From positions 1 to 64,000 of the forward strand of contig JAZSBO010000016.1 in the NCBI GenBank assembly GCA_045602425.1: a stretch of DNA of 64,000 nt, written 5' to 3'. This DNA is from RGIG9608 sp045602425. GTDB taxonomy: Bacteria; Bacteroidota; Bacteroidia; Bacteroidales; Paludibacteraceae. The notes under the pieces were generated by a model. The model had not been told where the DNA came from, did not search any database, and saw nothing but the letters and a program-made list of their open reading frames with translations. Below, piece by piece: positions 36,594 to 45,402 of this stretch. Numbering within the stretch: position 1 is the stretch's first letter; every line of letters starts with the position of its first letter. The position numbers and the translations under genes were made by a program.

Positions 36594-38603
36594 GTGGATT
36601 ATCAGTTAGTATCAGAATATCAGCCTACGGGCGACCAACCTGAAGCTATCCGTCAGTTGGTCGAAGGTTTGTGTCAAGGCTCGCATTTCCAAACATTGTT
36701 AGGAGTTACAGGTTCTGGCAAAACTTTTACTGCTGCAAATGTTATTGCACAAATTGGTAAACCAACACTCGTTTTGAGTCATAATAAAACGTTGGCGGCA
36801 CAACTTTATACTGAACTAAAAGGCTTTTTCCCGAATAATGCTGTAGAATACTTTGTTTCCTATTATGACTATTATCAACCTGAAGCATATATCCCACACA
36901 CCGATACTTATATAGAAAAGGATTTAGCCATAAACGATGAAATTGAAAAACTGCGTTTGTCGGCAACTTCGGCATTGTTGTCAGGGCGGAGCGATGTGGT
37001 GGTGGTTTCGTCGGTTTCTTGTCTTTACGGCATTGGCAATCCTGCTGATTTTTACGAAAATAGAATAGTTCTACGCATCGGGCAACAACTTGTGCGTGAT
37101 GTATATTTGCGTCAGTTGGTCGATAATCAGTATGTGCGTAACGATATTGAACTTAATCGTGGAAATTTCAGAGTTAAGGGCGATTCGGTTGATTTGTTTT
37201 TGGCGTATGCAGATTATATTCTTCGTGTTACGTTTTGGGGCGATGAGGTGGAGACTATAGAAGCGGTAGATCCGATTTCGGGACGAGTATTTGAGCGACA
37301 CAACGATTTTTTTATTTATCCAGCAAATATTTTTGTGCCTAACAAAGAGCGAATGCAGTCGGCTATTCGTGCTATACAAGACGATTTGGTGTTGCGTATT
37401 GCAGAGTTGCAAGAAATGGGTAAAGCTTATGAGGCTAAACGCTTAGAAGAACGAGTGAATTACGATTTGGAAATGATTCGTGAGTTGGGTTATTGCTCGG
37501 GCGTAGAGAATTATTCTCGTTATTTCGATGGGCGTAAACCCGGCGATCGTCCGTTTTGTTTACTCGATTATTTCCCTGATGATTTTTTGCTAATTATAGA
37601 TGAGAGCCACGTTACGATACCACAAATAAAAGCTATGTATGGTGGCGATGCTGCTCGCAAGAAGAATTTGATTGATTATGGTTTCCGTTTACCTGCGGCA
37701 GTAGATAATCGCCCGTTGCGATTCGATGAGTTTGAAGATTTGGTTAAAAATGCTGTTTACGTTAGTGCAACACCTGCAGAGTACGAACTCAGAAAGTCGG
37801 AAGGTGTTGTCGTAGAGCAGTTGATTCGTCCAACAGGTCTGCTCGACCCTCTCATAGAAGTTCGCCCGAGTCTGAATCAAATAGACGATTTGTTGGAAGA
37901 AATTAACTTACGTTCCGAACGAGATGAACGAGTGTTGGTTACGACTCTTACAAAACGAATGGCCGAGGAACTGACAAGTTATTTGCTGAAAATAGGAGTG
38001 CGATGCACTTATATTCACTCCGATGTAGAAACGCTGGAGCGTGTGCAAATAATGGACGATTTGCGAAACGGATTGTACGATGTGTTGGTAGGAGTGAATC
38101 TCTTGCGTGAGGGTTTGGATTTGCCTCAAGTGTCGTTGGTCGCAATTTTAGATGCGGACAAAGAAGGATTTTTGCGGTCGCATCGTGCTTTGACGCAGAC
38201 GGTTGGGCGTGCGGCACGACATCTTAATGGTAAAGCCATTATGTATGCCGACAACATTACCGATAGTATGAAACGAACTATTGACGAAACGAATCGACGT
38301 CGCGAAAAACAATTGAATTATAACGAGAAGCATAATATAGTACCTCAAGCTATTAAGAAAAACTTTGTGTCGTTGCTTGGGAAAAAACAAGACGTTAATG
38401 TTACTAAAAACTCCGAGAAGGATAGTGAAATTTTAGTAGAATCGATTGACCAATATAAGTCGTTGAGCGATCTTGATAGGGCAATTGCTCGAACTAAAAA
38501 ACTGATGCAGGCTGCTGCAAAAAAAATGGAATTTATAGAAGCGGCTCAATACCGCGATCAGTTGAAAAAACTCGAAGAACTGAAAATCTCTGGAAAATTT
38601 TAA
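36594..38603 (+). CDS. uvrB: excinuclease ABC subunit B
   Basis: About 669 residues. A GTG start at 36594 gives the family N terminus (M)DYQLVSEYQPTGDQPEAI; a TTG at 36573 lies inside a TATTTTTG -7 element (36568-36575) and is unlikely. Walker A GVTGSGKT, the DNA-gripping beta-hairpin YYDYYQPEAYIP, DESHVTIPQ, helicase motifs through QTVGRAARH, and a C-terminal UVR motif. Damage-recognition helicase of nucleotide excision repair. Confidence 0.96.
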   Translation: MDYQLVSEYQPTGDQPEAIRQLVEGLCQGSHFQTLLGVTGSGKTFTAANVIAQIGKPTLVLSHNKTLAAQLYTELKGFFPNNAVEYFVSYYDYYQPEAYIPHTDTYIEKDLAINDEIEKLRLSATSALLSGRSDVVVVSSVSCLYGIGNPADFYENRIVLRIGQQLVRDVYLRQLVDNQYVRNDIELNRGNFRVKGDSVDLFLAYADYILRVTFWGDEVETIEAVDPISGRVFERHNDFFIYPANIFVPNKERMQSAIRAIQDDLVLRIAELQEMGKAYEAKRLEERVNYDLEMIRELGYCSGVENYSRYFDGRKPGDRPFCLLDYFPDDFLLIIDESHVTIPQIKAMYGGDAARKKNLIDYGFRLPAAVDNRPLRFDEFEDLVKNAVYVSATPAEYELRKSEGVVVEQLIRPTGLLDPLIEVRPSLNQIDDLLEEINLRSERDERVLVTTLTKRMAEELTSYLLKIGVRCTYIHSDVETLERVQIMDDLRNGLYDVLVGVNLLREGLDLPQVSLVAILDADKEGFLRSHRALTQTVGRAARHLNGKAIMYADNITDSMKRTIDETNRRREKQLNYNEKHNIVPQAIKKNFVSLLGKKQDVNVTKNSEKDSEILVESIDQYKSLSDLDRAIARTKKLMQAAAKKMEFIEAAQYRDQLKKLEELKISGKF

Positions 38604-38609
38604 ATCTAT

Positions 38610-39845
38610 ATGAAAATTAATCTAATAAACATAGGAGATGAGTTGCTCATTGGGCAAGTGGTGAATACGAACGCTTCGTGGATGGCGGAGTATTTGAATG
38701 AAAATGGAATGCGTGTAAAAACAGTTTTTACCATTGCCGACAATGCCGACGAGATAAAAAATGCTTTACAACAAGCTTTGCAAACTGCTGAAGCTATAAT
38801 CATCACAGGTGGACTTGGCCCTACAAAAGATGACATCACCAAGTACACTTTATGTCAATTTTTCAACACGCATTTGGTGCTGCACAAGCCTTCGCTCGAC
38901 AATGTGCGACAGATTTTTGAAAAACGCAATTACCCGATGACGCCACTCAACGAAGCACAGGCTTTGGTACCTGTTTGCTGCAGGGTGTTACTCAACAAGT
39001 GGGGGACGGCTCCGGGAATGTGGTTCGAAATGGATGGAAAAGTAGTGGTTTCGCTGCCGGGAGTTCCGTTCGAAATGCAGGGGTTGATGCGTGAAGAGGT
39101 TGTGCCGCTTTTGCAAGAAAAATTTTCTATTGAAAGCATCTATCATAAAAATGTTTTGATGTTTGGTATTGGCGAATCTTTTTTGTCGGACAAAATTGAA
39201 TCGTGGGAATTGGCATTGCCCCAGAATATTCGCCTTGCTTATCTACCTAAAGATGGCGTTGTGCGGTTGCGGTTGAGTGCTTATGGCAACAACCTTGCTG
39301 AACTTGAAAAACAGGTGGCTTGTGAAGTGGAAAACTTGCGTACGTTGGCAGGTGAATATATTTTTGGTTACGATGACGATACGCTTGAGTTGGTTGTGGG
39401 GAAACTGCTTGCCGAACGAGGACTGACACTTGCAACGGCCGAGAGCTGTACAGGAGGAACCATTGCCCAACTGCTGACGAGCGTGTCCGGTGCATCGGCT
39501 TACTACATGGGTGGCGTGGTGGCGTATGCTAACGAGGCCAAGGAACAACTCCTCGGCGTGAAGCACGCAACGCTTGTACAATATGGTGCGGTGAGCCGGC
39601 AGACGGCAGAGGAGATGGCACTTGGAGCAAAGCAGCGTTTCGCTACCGACTGTGCCATTGCTACTACGGGCATAGCAGGCCCAACGGGCGGAACCAAAGA
39701 AAAACCCGTAGGCACGGTGTGGATAGCTGTGGCTGACTGTAGTGGCGTAGAGGCACAATGTTTTTCGTTTGGTGGCGATAGGGCGAAAAATGCTATGCGA
39801 GCCTCTTACCAAGCTTTGCGATGGCTACAAATGAAATTGGAATAA
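38610..39845 (+). CDS. cinA: CinA-family protein (nicotinamide-nucleotide amidase)
   Basis: 411 residues. N-terminal MoCF/COG1058 domain (INIGDELLIGQVVNTNASW, ITGGLGPTKDDIT) and C-terminal PncC domain (TAESCTGGTIAQLLTSV, GIAGPTGGTKEKPVGTV). Deamidates NMN in pyridine nucleotide salvage. Starts six bases after uvrB. The last third is clearly GC-richer than the first two thirds, see findings. Confidence 0.94.
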   Translation: MKINLINIGDELLIGQVVNTNASWMAEYLNENGMRVKTVFTIADNADEIKNALQQALQTAEAIIITGGLGPTKDDITKYTLCQFFNTHLVLHKPSLDNVRQIFEKRNYPMTPLNEAQALVPVCCRVLLNKWGTAPGMWFEMDGKVVVSLPGVPFEMQGLMREEVVPLLQEKFSIESIYHKNVLMFGIGESFLSDKIESWELALPQNIRLAYLPKDGVVRLRLSAYGNNLAELEKQVACEVENLRTLAGEYIFGYDDDTLELVVGKLLAERGLTLATAESCTGGTIAQLLTSVSGASAYYMGGVVAYANEAKEQLLGVKHATLVQYGAVSRQTAEEMALGAKQRFATDCAIATTGIAGPTGGTKEKPVGTVWIAVADCSGVEAQCFSFGGDRAKNAMRASYQALRWLQMKLE

Positions 39846-39854
39846 AGAAAAAGA

Positions 39855-39885
39855 TTTGATGAATATAATCTTTTTTCTATCTTTG
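39855..39885 (+). promoter_or_regulatory. promoter of structured RNA copy 2
   Basis: TTTG (39855-39858), 19-base spacer, TATCTTTG (39878-39885): exact consensus. Transcript start predicted near 39892, just before the structured RNA. Confidence 0.75.
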
Positions 39886-39891
39886 CTGATG

Positions 39892-40096
39892 TTCTGAAAA
39901 AGGAACAAAAGACATACTAAAAAAGCATTTTGCTTTATTTCTTTCTATCTGAAAGTTTGGCGACTAAAAGGCTGTGAAAGAATAAATGTTAAATGCTCAC
40001 GTTCGTGGCGTGGGCTTGACTTTATTTCGTACAGCAAGGTTATGCCAAACACCTCAGATAGCGGGAAACAGTTGAGTTTCACGCTTTTTTTGTGTC
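39892..40096 (+). ncRNA. candidate structured RNA, copy 2
   Basis: Between cinA and the second FISUMP gene (39846-40151 is otherwise gene-free). P0 39922-39936, P1 39945-39952/40054-40061, P2 39955-39961/40044-40050, P3 39971-39975/40031-40035, P5 39995-40001/40009-40015. Compared with copy 1 the helices change by compensation (P3: GACAC/GTGTC to GCTGT/ACAGC; P1: CTCTCA/TGAGAG to CTATCTGA/TCAGATAG). An alternative helix 40008-40020 with 40071-40084 ends in TTTTTTT. AAAAAAGC (39919-39926) can also pair with GCTTTTTT (40083-40090). Confidence 0.75.
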
Positions 40097-40151
40097 CATA
40101 AACGAGCGATTTTTATTATTTTATTGTTTAATTTTTTAAAATTTAGTTTTT

Positions 40152-40901
40152 ATGAGAAAACGTAGATTTTTGATGGCGGTTATGATGTTTGCCGCAGTGA
40201 GTATGGTTATTGTGTCATGTAAAAAAGACAACAACGAGGATTTTGATCCAAATGTTCAAACTCCAGCAAATCCCTACAATGGACATGATTATGTCGATTT
40301 GGGATTAAGTGTTAAATGGGCGACTTGTAATGTGGGAGCATCGCAGCCCGAACAATATGGTAATTATTTTGCGTGGGGAGAAGTTGCTCCTAAATATTAT
40401 TACGATATGGGGTCATATAAATGGTGGACTATTGTGTGGATTGAAGATGAAAATGGCGGTTTTTGGGATGTGAAAAGCATTAATAAATATAATGTCAATA
40501 AGGAATATGGTAAGGTGGATGATAAAACGACACTTGACCTTTCAGATGATGCAGCTCGTATCAATATGGGAGGAATTTGGCGCATGCCAACTGTTGCAGA
40601 ACAACAAGAACTCATTAATAAATGTACATGGAGTTGGATAAGAAAAAGTGGAGTATATGGTTATAATGTAACGAGTAAAATCAATGGTAATTCAATTTTT
40701 TTGCCAGCAGCAGGTTTTTACGCCGACAATGAACTAATTGATAATGAAGATCTCGCCGGATGTTATGCTTCAAGTTCTCTTTCTGACGAAAGTACACATT
40801 TTTATGTTATTGGGTTTGGCAAATCAAGATATCTTACGGACCAAGAAGAAAGTGTATTTGAACGTTCCTATGGGACGTCCATTCGTGGGGTATGTAAGTA
40901 A
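40152..40901 (+). CDS. FISUMP-domain lipoprotein
   Basis: 249 residues. Lipobox ending MVIVSC (about 18-23), short acidic linker, then a FISUMP domain from HDYVDLGLSVKWATCNVG (about 46) through YGNYFAWGEV, WRMPTVAEQQEL, GNSIFLPAAG to the terminal SIRGV. Shorter than the paralogue at 6963 because it lacks the InlB-like repeat. Expressed from the promoter at 39855 through the structured RNA. Confidence 0.8.
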   Translation: MRKRRFLMAVMMFAAVSMVIVSCKKDNNEDFDPNVQTPANPYNGHDYVDLGLSVKWATCNVGASQPEQYGNYFAWGEVAPKYYYDMGSYKWWTIVWIEDENGGFWDVKSINKYNVNKEYGKVDDKTTLDLSDDAARINMGGIWRMPTVAEQQELINKCTWSWIRKSGVYGYNVTSKINGNSIFLPAAGFYADNELIDNEDLAGCYASSSLSDESTHFYVIGFGKSRYLTDQEESVFERSYGTSIRGVCK

Positions 40902-40920
40902 GGTGAATACTTGTTTTTTT

Positions 40921-40950
40921 AAGAGAACCAAATGGTTCTCTTTTTTTGTC
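40921..40950. terminator. bidirectional terminator
   Basis: Stem AAGAGAACC / GGTTCTCTT, loop AAAT, then seven T. Lies between convergent genes. Confidence 0.85.
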
Positions 40951-40983
40951 ATTAACAAATACCTATTACTACCTGCAAAAGAA

Positions 40984-42384
40984 CTATCTCCCCTCGGCCA
41001 CAATTTTCACCTGCGGTGCATTGAGGCGCGCCTTCAACCACAATTCAAATTGCTGTTGTTCAGTCGCTTGTGCCGATGCGTTCCACGCCACATTGACAAC
41101 CGGAATCTGCTGTTTTTTAGCGGTTTTCACATCTATTTCATCGGCAATAGAGAACGTCATCGACTCGACACTCGGGAACAGCACTTTTACTTCGCGTACC
41201 AACTGCTCGGGCGTGATGGTCGATTTGTTTTCGAGTTGCTCAATTTGCTCGCGCAAACGCAAAATCGTCGAATCGCGCTCGGCCAACTGCACCTCTTTTC
41301 GTTCCAAAATCTGCTGAATCATCTCCGACTGCGCATCGATATCCAACGTATTGCCACCGGTCTGTCGCAGCACCAATTTGGCCTTCGATAACCCGAAATC
41401 GTCCAATCGTTTTTGCAGATATTCCACCTGCTCGGGAGCCAACGGAATGCCTACCAACGAGAGCGTAATGCTCTGTTCTTTAGCCGAATATTGACGTTTG
41501 ACATTGATTATCTGCACATTTTCGAGCACCGCGCTGTGTTCCATTTCCGACACATATTTGATAGCCTGACTATTGAACGAGGTCTCGCGAATAACGTTGA
41601 TGCCGATGAAAATACTCGGAATGATGATGATGAGCGAAAATATCAAAATGCTGCGACGCACCTTGCGTTCGTGCTGCGCATCGACAAAGTGTTTGCGCGG
41701 AAACTTCAGATAACGCACCATCAAAAACGTAGCCAATGCGATGAAAAACGAATTGATGAAAAAGAGATAGAATGCGCCGAAAAAGTAAATCCACTGCCCC
41801 GTTCCCAAGCCGTAGCCGGCCGTACACAGCGGCGGCATCAACGCCGTAGCAATGGCCACGCCGGACACCACGGTAACTTTCTCCTGCTTGCGCGACGTAG
41901 CCACAATGCCCGCCAAACCGCCAAACAACGCTATCAGCACATCGAACACGGTAGGTTTGGTACGCGCCAACAGTTCCGACTGCGCATCGCTGAGCGGCGT
42001 CAGCAGAAAATAGGTGGTCGATGCCAGCAGACTGATTAACACCATAATCATCAAATTGCGTAACGATTTGCGTAACAAGTCGTTATCGCTAATGCCGATA
42101 GCAAGACCGATGCCCATAATCGGACTCATCAGCGGCGAAATCAACATAGCGCCGATGATAACTGCTGTCGAATTGACATTCAGCCCGACCGAAGCGATGA
42201 CAATGGCAAATGCCAAAATCCACACATTCACGCCACGAAATTCGACACTGCGACTAATGTTGTCGATGGTAGCCTGCGCATCGCAATCGACATCGATATC
42301 GACCAACGCTTTGAGATAAAGACGCACATCGTGCCAAACGATGCCCACTTTTTCGCGAAAAGTTTTCTTGGGTTGTTCTTCCAT
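40984..42384 (-). CDS. DUF389 membrane protein (TIGR00341-like)
   Basis: 466 residues. The N-terminal half has about six membrane helices with the DUF389 core (NVWILAFAIVIASVGLNVNSTAVIIGAMLISPLMSPIMGIG, shown here only by its two halves ...IIGAMLISPLM and GIGLAIG). The C-terminal third has a coiled coil and a periplasmic or cytosolic tail. Function unknown. The coding region is clearly GC-richer than its neighbours, suggesting a different origin. Confidence 0.75.
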   Translation of the reverse strand: MEEQPKKTFREKVGIVWHDVRLYLKALVDIDVDCDAQATIDNISRSVEFRGVNVWILAFAIVIASVGLNVNSTAVIIGAMLISPLMSPIMGIGLAIGISDNDLLRKSLRNLMIMVLISLLASTTYFLLTPLSDAQSELLARTKPTVFDVLIALFGGLAGIVATSRKQEKVTVVSGVAIATALMPPLCTAGYGLGTGQWIYFFGAFYLFFINSFFIALATFLMVRYLKFPRKHFVDAQHERKVRRSILIFSLIIIIPSIFIGINVIRETSFNSQAIKYVSEMEHSAVLENVQIINVKRQYSAKEQSITLSLVGIPLAPEQVEYLQKRLDDFGLSKAKLVLRQTGGNTLDIDAQSEMIQQILERKEVQLAERDSTILRLREQIEQLENKSTITPEQLVREVKVLFPSVESMTFSIADEIDVKTAKKQQIPVVNVAWNASAQATEQQQFELWLKARLNAPQVKIVAEGR

Positions 42385-42558
42385 TTTTTCAAATTTTTCC
42401 CAAATGAAATGAATTTTTCTGAATCCACATTGTATAATAAAGTTATTTATTTAATAATTCATTGATTTAGCCCATTTGTAAAATACTGAAAACGGACGTA
42501 TAATGCGTTATAAGAACAAATTTTTATCTTTGTCGTTTGTTATAAAAATAATTGTTTG

Positions 42559-43533
42559 ATGAAAATAGCCGAGATAGAATTTCCGCATCAGCCGCTTTTT
42601 TTGGCACCTATGGAAGACGTAACCGACCCTGCCTTTCGGTTGCTGTGCAAACACTTTGGAGCGGACATGGTCTATACGGAATTTATTTCGGCCGATGCCC
42701 TCATACGCAATGTGAAGCGTACGGAGCAGAAACTTATGCTTGCCGACGAGGAACGTCCCGTGGCTATTCAGCTTTACGGGCGTGAGGTAGATCCTATGGT
42801 GGAGGCGGCACGTATAGCCGAGGCGGCACAACCCGACATCATCGATTTAAATTTTGGCTGTCCGGTGAAAAAGGTGGCTGGCAAAGGTGCCGGTGCGGGT
42901 TTGCTGCGCGATATACCTAAAATGCTGGAGATTACTTCGGCAGTAGTCAAGGCTGTAAACAAACCCGTTACCGTTAAAACTCGTTTGGGTTGGGATTCCG
43001 AGAGTAAAATTATCGTTTCGTTGGCGGAACGATTACAAGATTGCGGTATTGCAGCACTCACTATTCACGGTCGCACCCGAGCCCAAATGTACACAGGCGA
43101 AGCCGATTGGAGTTTGATAGGCGAGGTTAAAAACAATCCTCGTATGAAAATTCCGATAATAGGCAATGGCGATGTAACTACGCCCGAAAGAGCTAAAGAG
43201 TGCTTCGAACGATATGGCGTAGATGCCGTAATGATAGGTCGTGGAAGCATAGGTCGTCCATGGATATTTGAGGAGATTAAGCATTTCCTTGCTACAGGAG
43301 AGCATGCCGAACCTCATACATTTGCATGGCAAAAAGAGTTGCTCAAAACGCATATTCTGAAAAATATAGAATGGCTCTCCGACGAGCGACGAGGTATCGT
43401 GCATTCTCGCCGACATTTGGCTGCGACACCTGTGTTCAAGGGCATCGCCAATTTTCGTCAGACACGCATAGCAATGCTTCGTGCCGAAACGCTACAAGAA
43501 CTTTTTGAAATCATAGATAGCATAGAAATCTGA
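42559..43533 (+). CDS. dusB: tRNA-dihydrouridine synthase B
   Basis: 324 residues from ATG at 42559. FMN-binding TIM barrel: FLAPMEDVTDPAFR at the N terminus, DLNFGCPVKKVAGKGAGAGLL containing the catalytic Cys, TIHGRTRAQMYTG, GNGDVTTPERA and MIGRGSIGRPWIF. Reduces uridines in tRNA D loops. A TATCTTTG -7 element is at 42525-42532. Followed six bases later by the comF gene. Confidence 0.94.
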   Translation: MKIAEIEFPHQPLFLAPMEDVTDPAFRLLCKHFGADMVYTEFISADALIRNVKRTEQKLMLADEERPVAIQLYGREVDPMVEAARIAEAAQPDIIDLNFGCPVKKVAGKGAGAGLLRDIPKMLEITSAVVKAVNKPVTVKTRLGWDSESKIIVSLAERLQDCGIAALTIHGRTRAQMYTGEADWSLIGEVKNNPRMKIPIIGNGDVTTPERAKECFERYGVDAVMIGRGSIGRPWIFEEIKHFLATGEHAEPHTFAWQKELLKTHILKNIEWLSDERRGIVHSRRHLAATPVFKGIANFRQTRIAMLRAETLQELFEIIDSIEI

Positions 43534-43538
43534 TAAAA

Positions 43539-44237
43539 ATGCTTCGTGTGCGAGTGTTGGAAATATTGCGTGATGTGTTCGATTTGATTTTCCCGAATCA
43601 ATGTGTGATTTGTGGCGAAAATATGCAACCACAAGAAGAAGTGTTGTGCCTGAAGTGTTTGTACAAAATACCTCGTACGAACTTTCATCTTCAACCCGAC
43701 AATAAACTCGAAAAACGCTTTTGGGGTAAAGCAAATGTGGAGCATGCAACAGCGTTTTTTTTCTTTCAGAAAGGGTCGCCCTATCGTCATCTTTTGCATT
43801 TGCTGAAATATAAAAAACGTGCCGATGTGGGCAGGGTGTTGGGGCATTATGCAGCAATAGATTTGTTGGAGTCGGAGGCATTCCGCGAGTTTGACTACAT
43901 AGTGCCGGTGCCATTGCATCCGAATAAGTTGCGAAAGCGAGGCTACAACCAAAGTGAATGCATTGCCGAAGGTTTGGCAGAGGTTTTGAACGTACAAGTT
44001 GAGACAAAAACGCTGTTTCGTGCAATAGAAAATCCAACGCAAACAAAAAAGTCGGTGTACGAACGTTGGGAAAATACCGATGGAATTTTCGACATTACTA
44101 ATGTTGAAACGTTTGCGGATAAGCACGTTTTGCTCGTCGATGATGTTTTGACAACGGGCTCCACGTTGATAGCTTGCGTGCAAGCATTGAAAAAATCGAA
44201 TTGTAAAGTTTCTGTTTTTACGTTGGCTTCTGCTTAG
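43539..44237 (+). CDS. ComF-family phosphoribosyltransferase-like protein
   Basis: 232 residues. An N-terminal zinc ribbon (CVICGE...CLKC, about 23-42) and a C-terminal phosphoribosyltransferase domain with the PRPP loop VLLVDDVLTTGST (about 202-214). Homologues act in DNA uptake in competent bacteria; elsewhere the role is unclear. In a run with dusB and the GT2 gene. Confidence 0.85.
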   Translation: MLRVRVLEILRDVFDLIFPNQCVICGENMQPQEEVLCLKCLYKIPRTNFHLQPDNKLEKRFWGKANVEHATAFFFFQKGSPYRHLLHLLKYKKRADVGRVLGHYAAIDLLESEAFREFDYIVPVPLHPNKLRKRGYNQSECIAEGLAEVLNVQVETKTLFRAIENPTQTKKSVYERWENTDGIFDITNVETFADKHVLLVDDVLTTGSTLIACVQALKKSNCKVSVFTLASA

Positions 44238-44242
44238 GTTCA

Positions 44243-45352
44243 ATGCAAATTTTGTTTGTCATATCGTGTGTGATTTTGTTGCTTTATGTGGCAATGATAA
44301 TTGTATTTTTTGTGGGTTGGCTGCGTGTGCCGAGTTTTATTCCTACAAAAAAAAATGTGTCGCTGCCGAAGGTTTCTTTGGTCGTTTGTTGCCGTAACGA
44401 AGAGCAAAATTTACCAACGCTTCTATCGTCTATTTCGTCGCAATCTTATGAAAATTTTGAGGTTATTTTTGCCGATGATTATTCAACAGACCGAACCTCT
44501 TTTCTATTGGGTAAATATGCAAAGACGCATCGGAATGTAACTATATTTATTCCCAAAAAAGCGGGCAAAAAAAATGCTTTTCGCGAGGCTGTTGGTTATG
44601 CATCAGGCGATTTGATTTGTTGTACAGATGCCGATTGTGTGTTGAATGAAAATCATATCGCATTGTTTGCAGAATGTTACGCCTCTATGCGTGCCGATAT
44701 GATTTTGGGCGGAGTGCATGTGTTGCCTAATTCGTCGTTGTTTGGCAAGTTGCAAGCACTTGAATACCTCTCTTTGCAAGCTTCTACTATTGGCTCTGTG
44801 GGTGTGGGTTGCCCTATCATGTGTAATGGTGCAAATATGGCATTTACGAAAAAAATATGGGAACAGGCTAATGCCGAACTATGTATGAAAACGCCTTCGG
44901 GCGATGATGAATTTTTGCTTTTTGCAATAAAAAAACGAGGCGGTGAAATCCGTTTTCTTAAAAACGTCGAAACGATAGTTGCAACACAGGCGTGTGCTAC
45001 TGTCAAAGCGTTCTTCTCGCAACGAATGCGATGGACATCTAAAAGTGTTCACTACAATGATGTGCAAACGATGGCTGTGGCATTGTTGGTTTTTTTGACC
45101 ACGTTGTGCATTTTGCTTTGGAGTGTTTTCGCTTGCCTTTCGATGAATTCGTTATTGGTTTTTCTTGCATTGTTTTCGACGAAATTCATTGCCGATACGC
45201 TTTTCCTTTGTGCGGTGCTTCCTTTTTTCGGAGAACAAAAATTGTGTAAATACACTTTGTTGCTTTCGGTTGTTTATCCTTTTTATGTGTTGAGTTCGGT
45301 GTTTGGTGGTTTTTTGAGTACTAAAACGTGGAAAAATCGAGTTTTTCGATAA
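44243..45352 (+). CDS. membrane glycosyltransferase, GT2 family
   Basis: 369 residues. An N-terminal membrane helix (about 3-24), then a GT-A domain with VSLVVCCRNEEQNLPTLLSSI, ADDYSTDRT, the DxD-type CTDADC and the QRMRWTSKS segment (QxxRW). Two or three membrane helices follow at the C terminus. Processive-type GT2 architecture; it adds sugars to a surface polymer or lipid, substrate unknown. Confidence 0.85.
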   Translation: MQILFVISCVILLLYVAMIIVFFVGWLRVPSFIPTKKNVSLPKVSLVVCCRNEEQNLPTLLSSISSQSYENFEVIFADDYSTDRTSFLLGKYAKTHRNVTIFIPKKAGKKNAFREAVGYASGDLICCTDADCVLNENHIALFAECYASMRADMILGGVHVLPNSSLFGKLQALEYLSLQASTIGSVGVGCPIMCNGANMAFTKKIWEQANAELCMKTPSGDDEFLLFAIKKRGGEIRFLKNVETIVATQACATVKAFFSQRMRWTSKSVHYNDVQTMAVALLVFLTTLCILLWSVFACLSMNSLLVFLALFSTKFIADTLFLCAVLPFFGEQKLCKYTLLLSVVYPFYVLSSVFGGFLSTKTWKNRVFR

Positions 45353-45371
45353 TTATTTGTGAATGATTTTT

Positions 45372-45379
45372 TATCTTTG
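45372..45379 (+). promoter_or_regulatory. -7 element of the subtilase gene
   Basis: TATCTTTG; transcription would start near 45386, which makes the TTG at 45385 an unlikely start and favours GTG at 45403. Confidence 0.45.
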
Positions 45380-45402
45380 TTTGTTTGAAAAACTGGATAG
45401 AT

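Noticed and set aside
41413..42039. 208-codon plus-strand frame
   Set aside because: Antisense to the GC-rich DUF389 gene, where stop codons are rarer by chance.
43458..44243. Long open frame (261 codons) on the minus strand
   Set aside because: Antisense to comF, which has clear zinc-ribbon and PRPP motifs; no recognisable protein on the antisense side.
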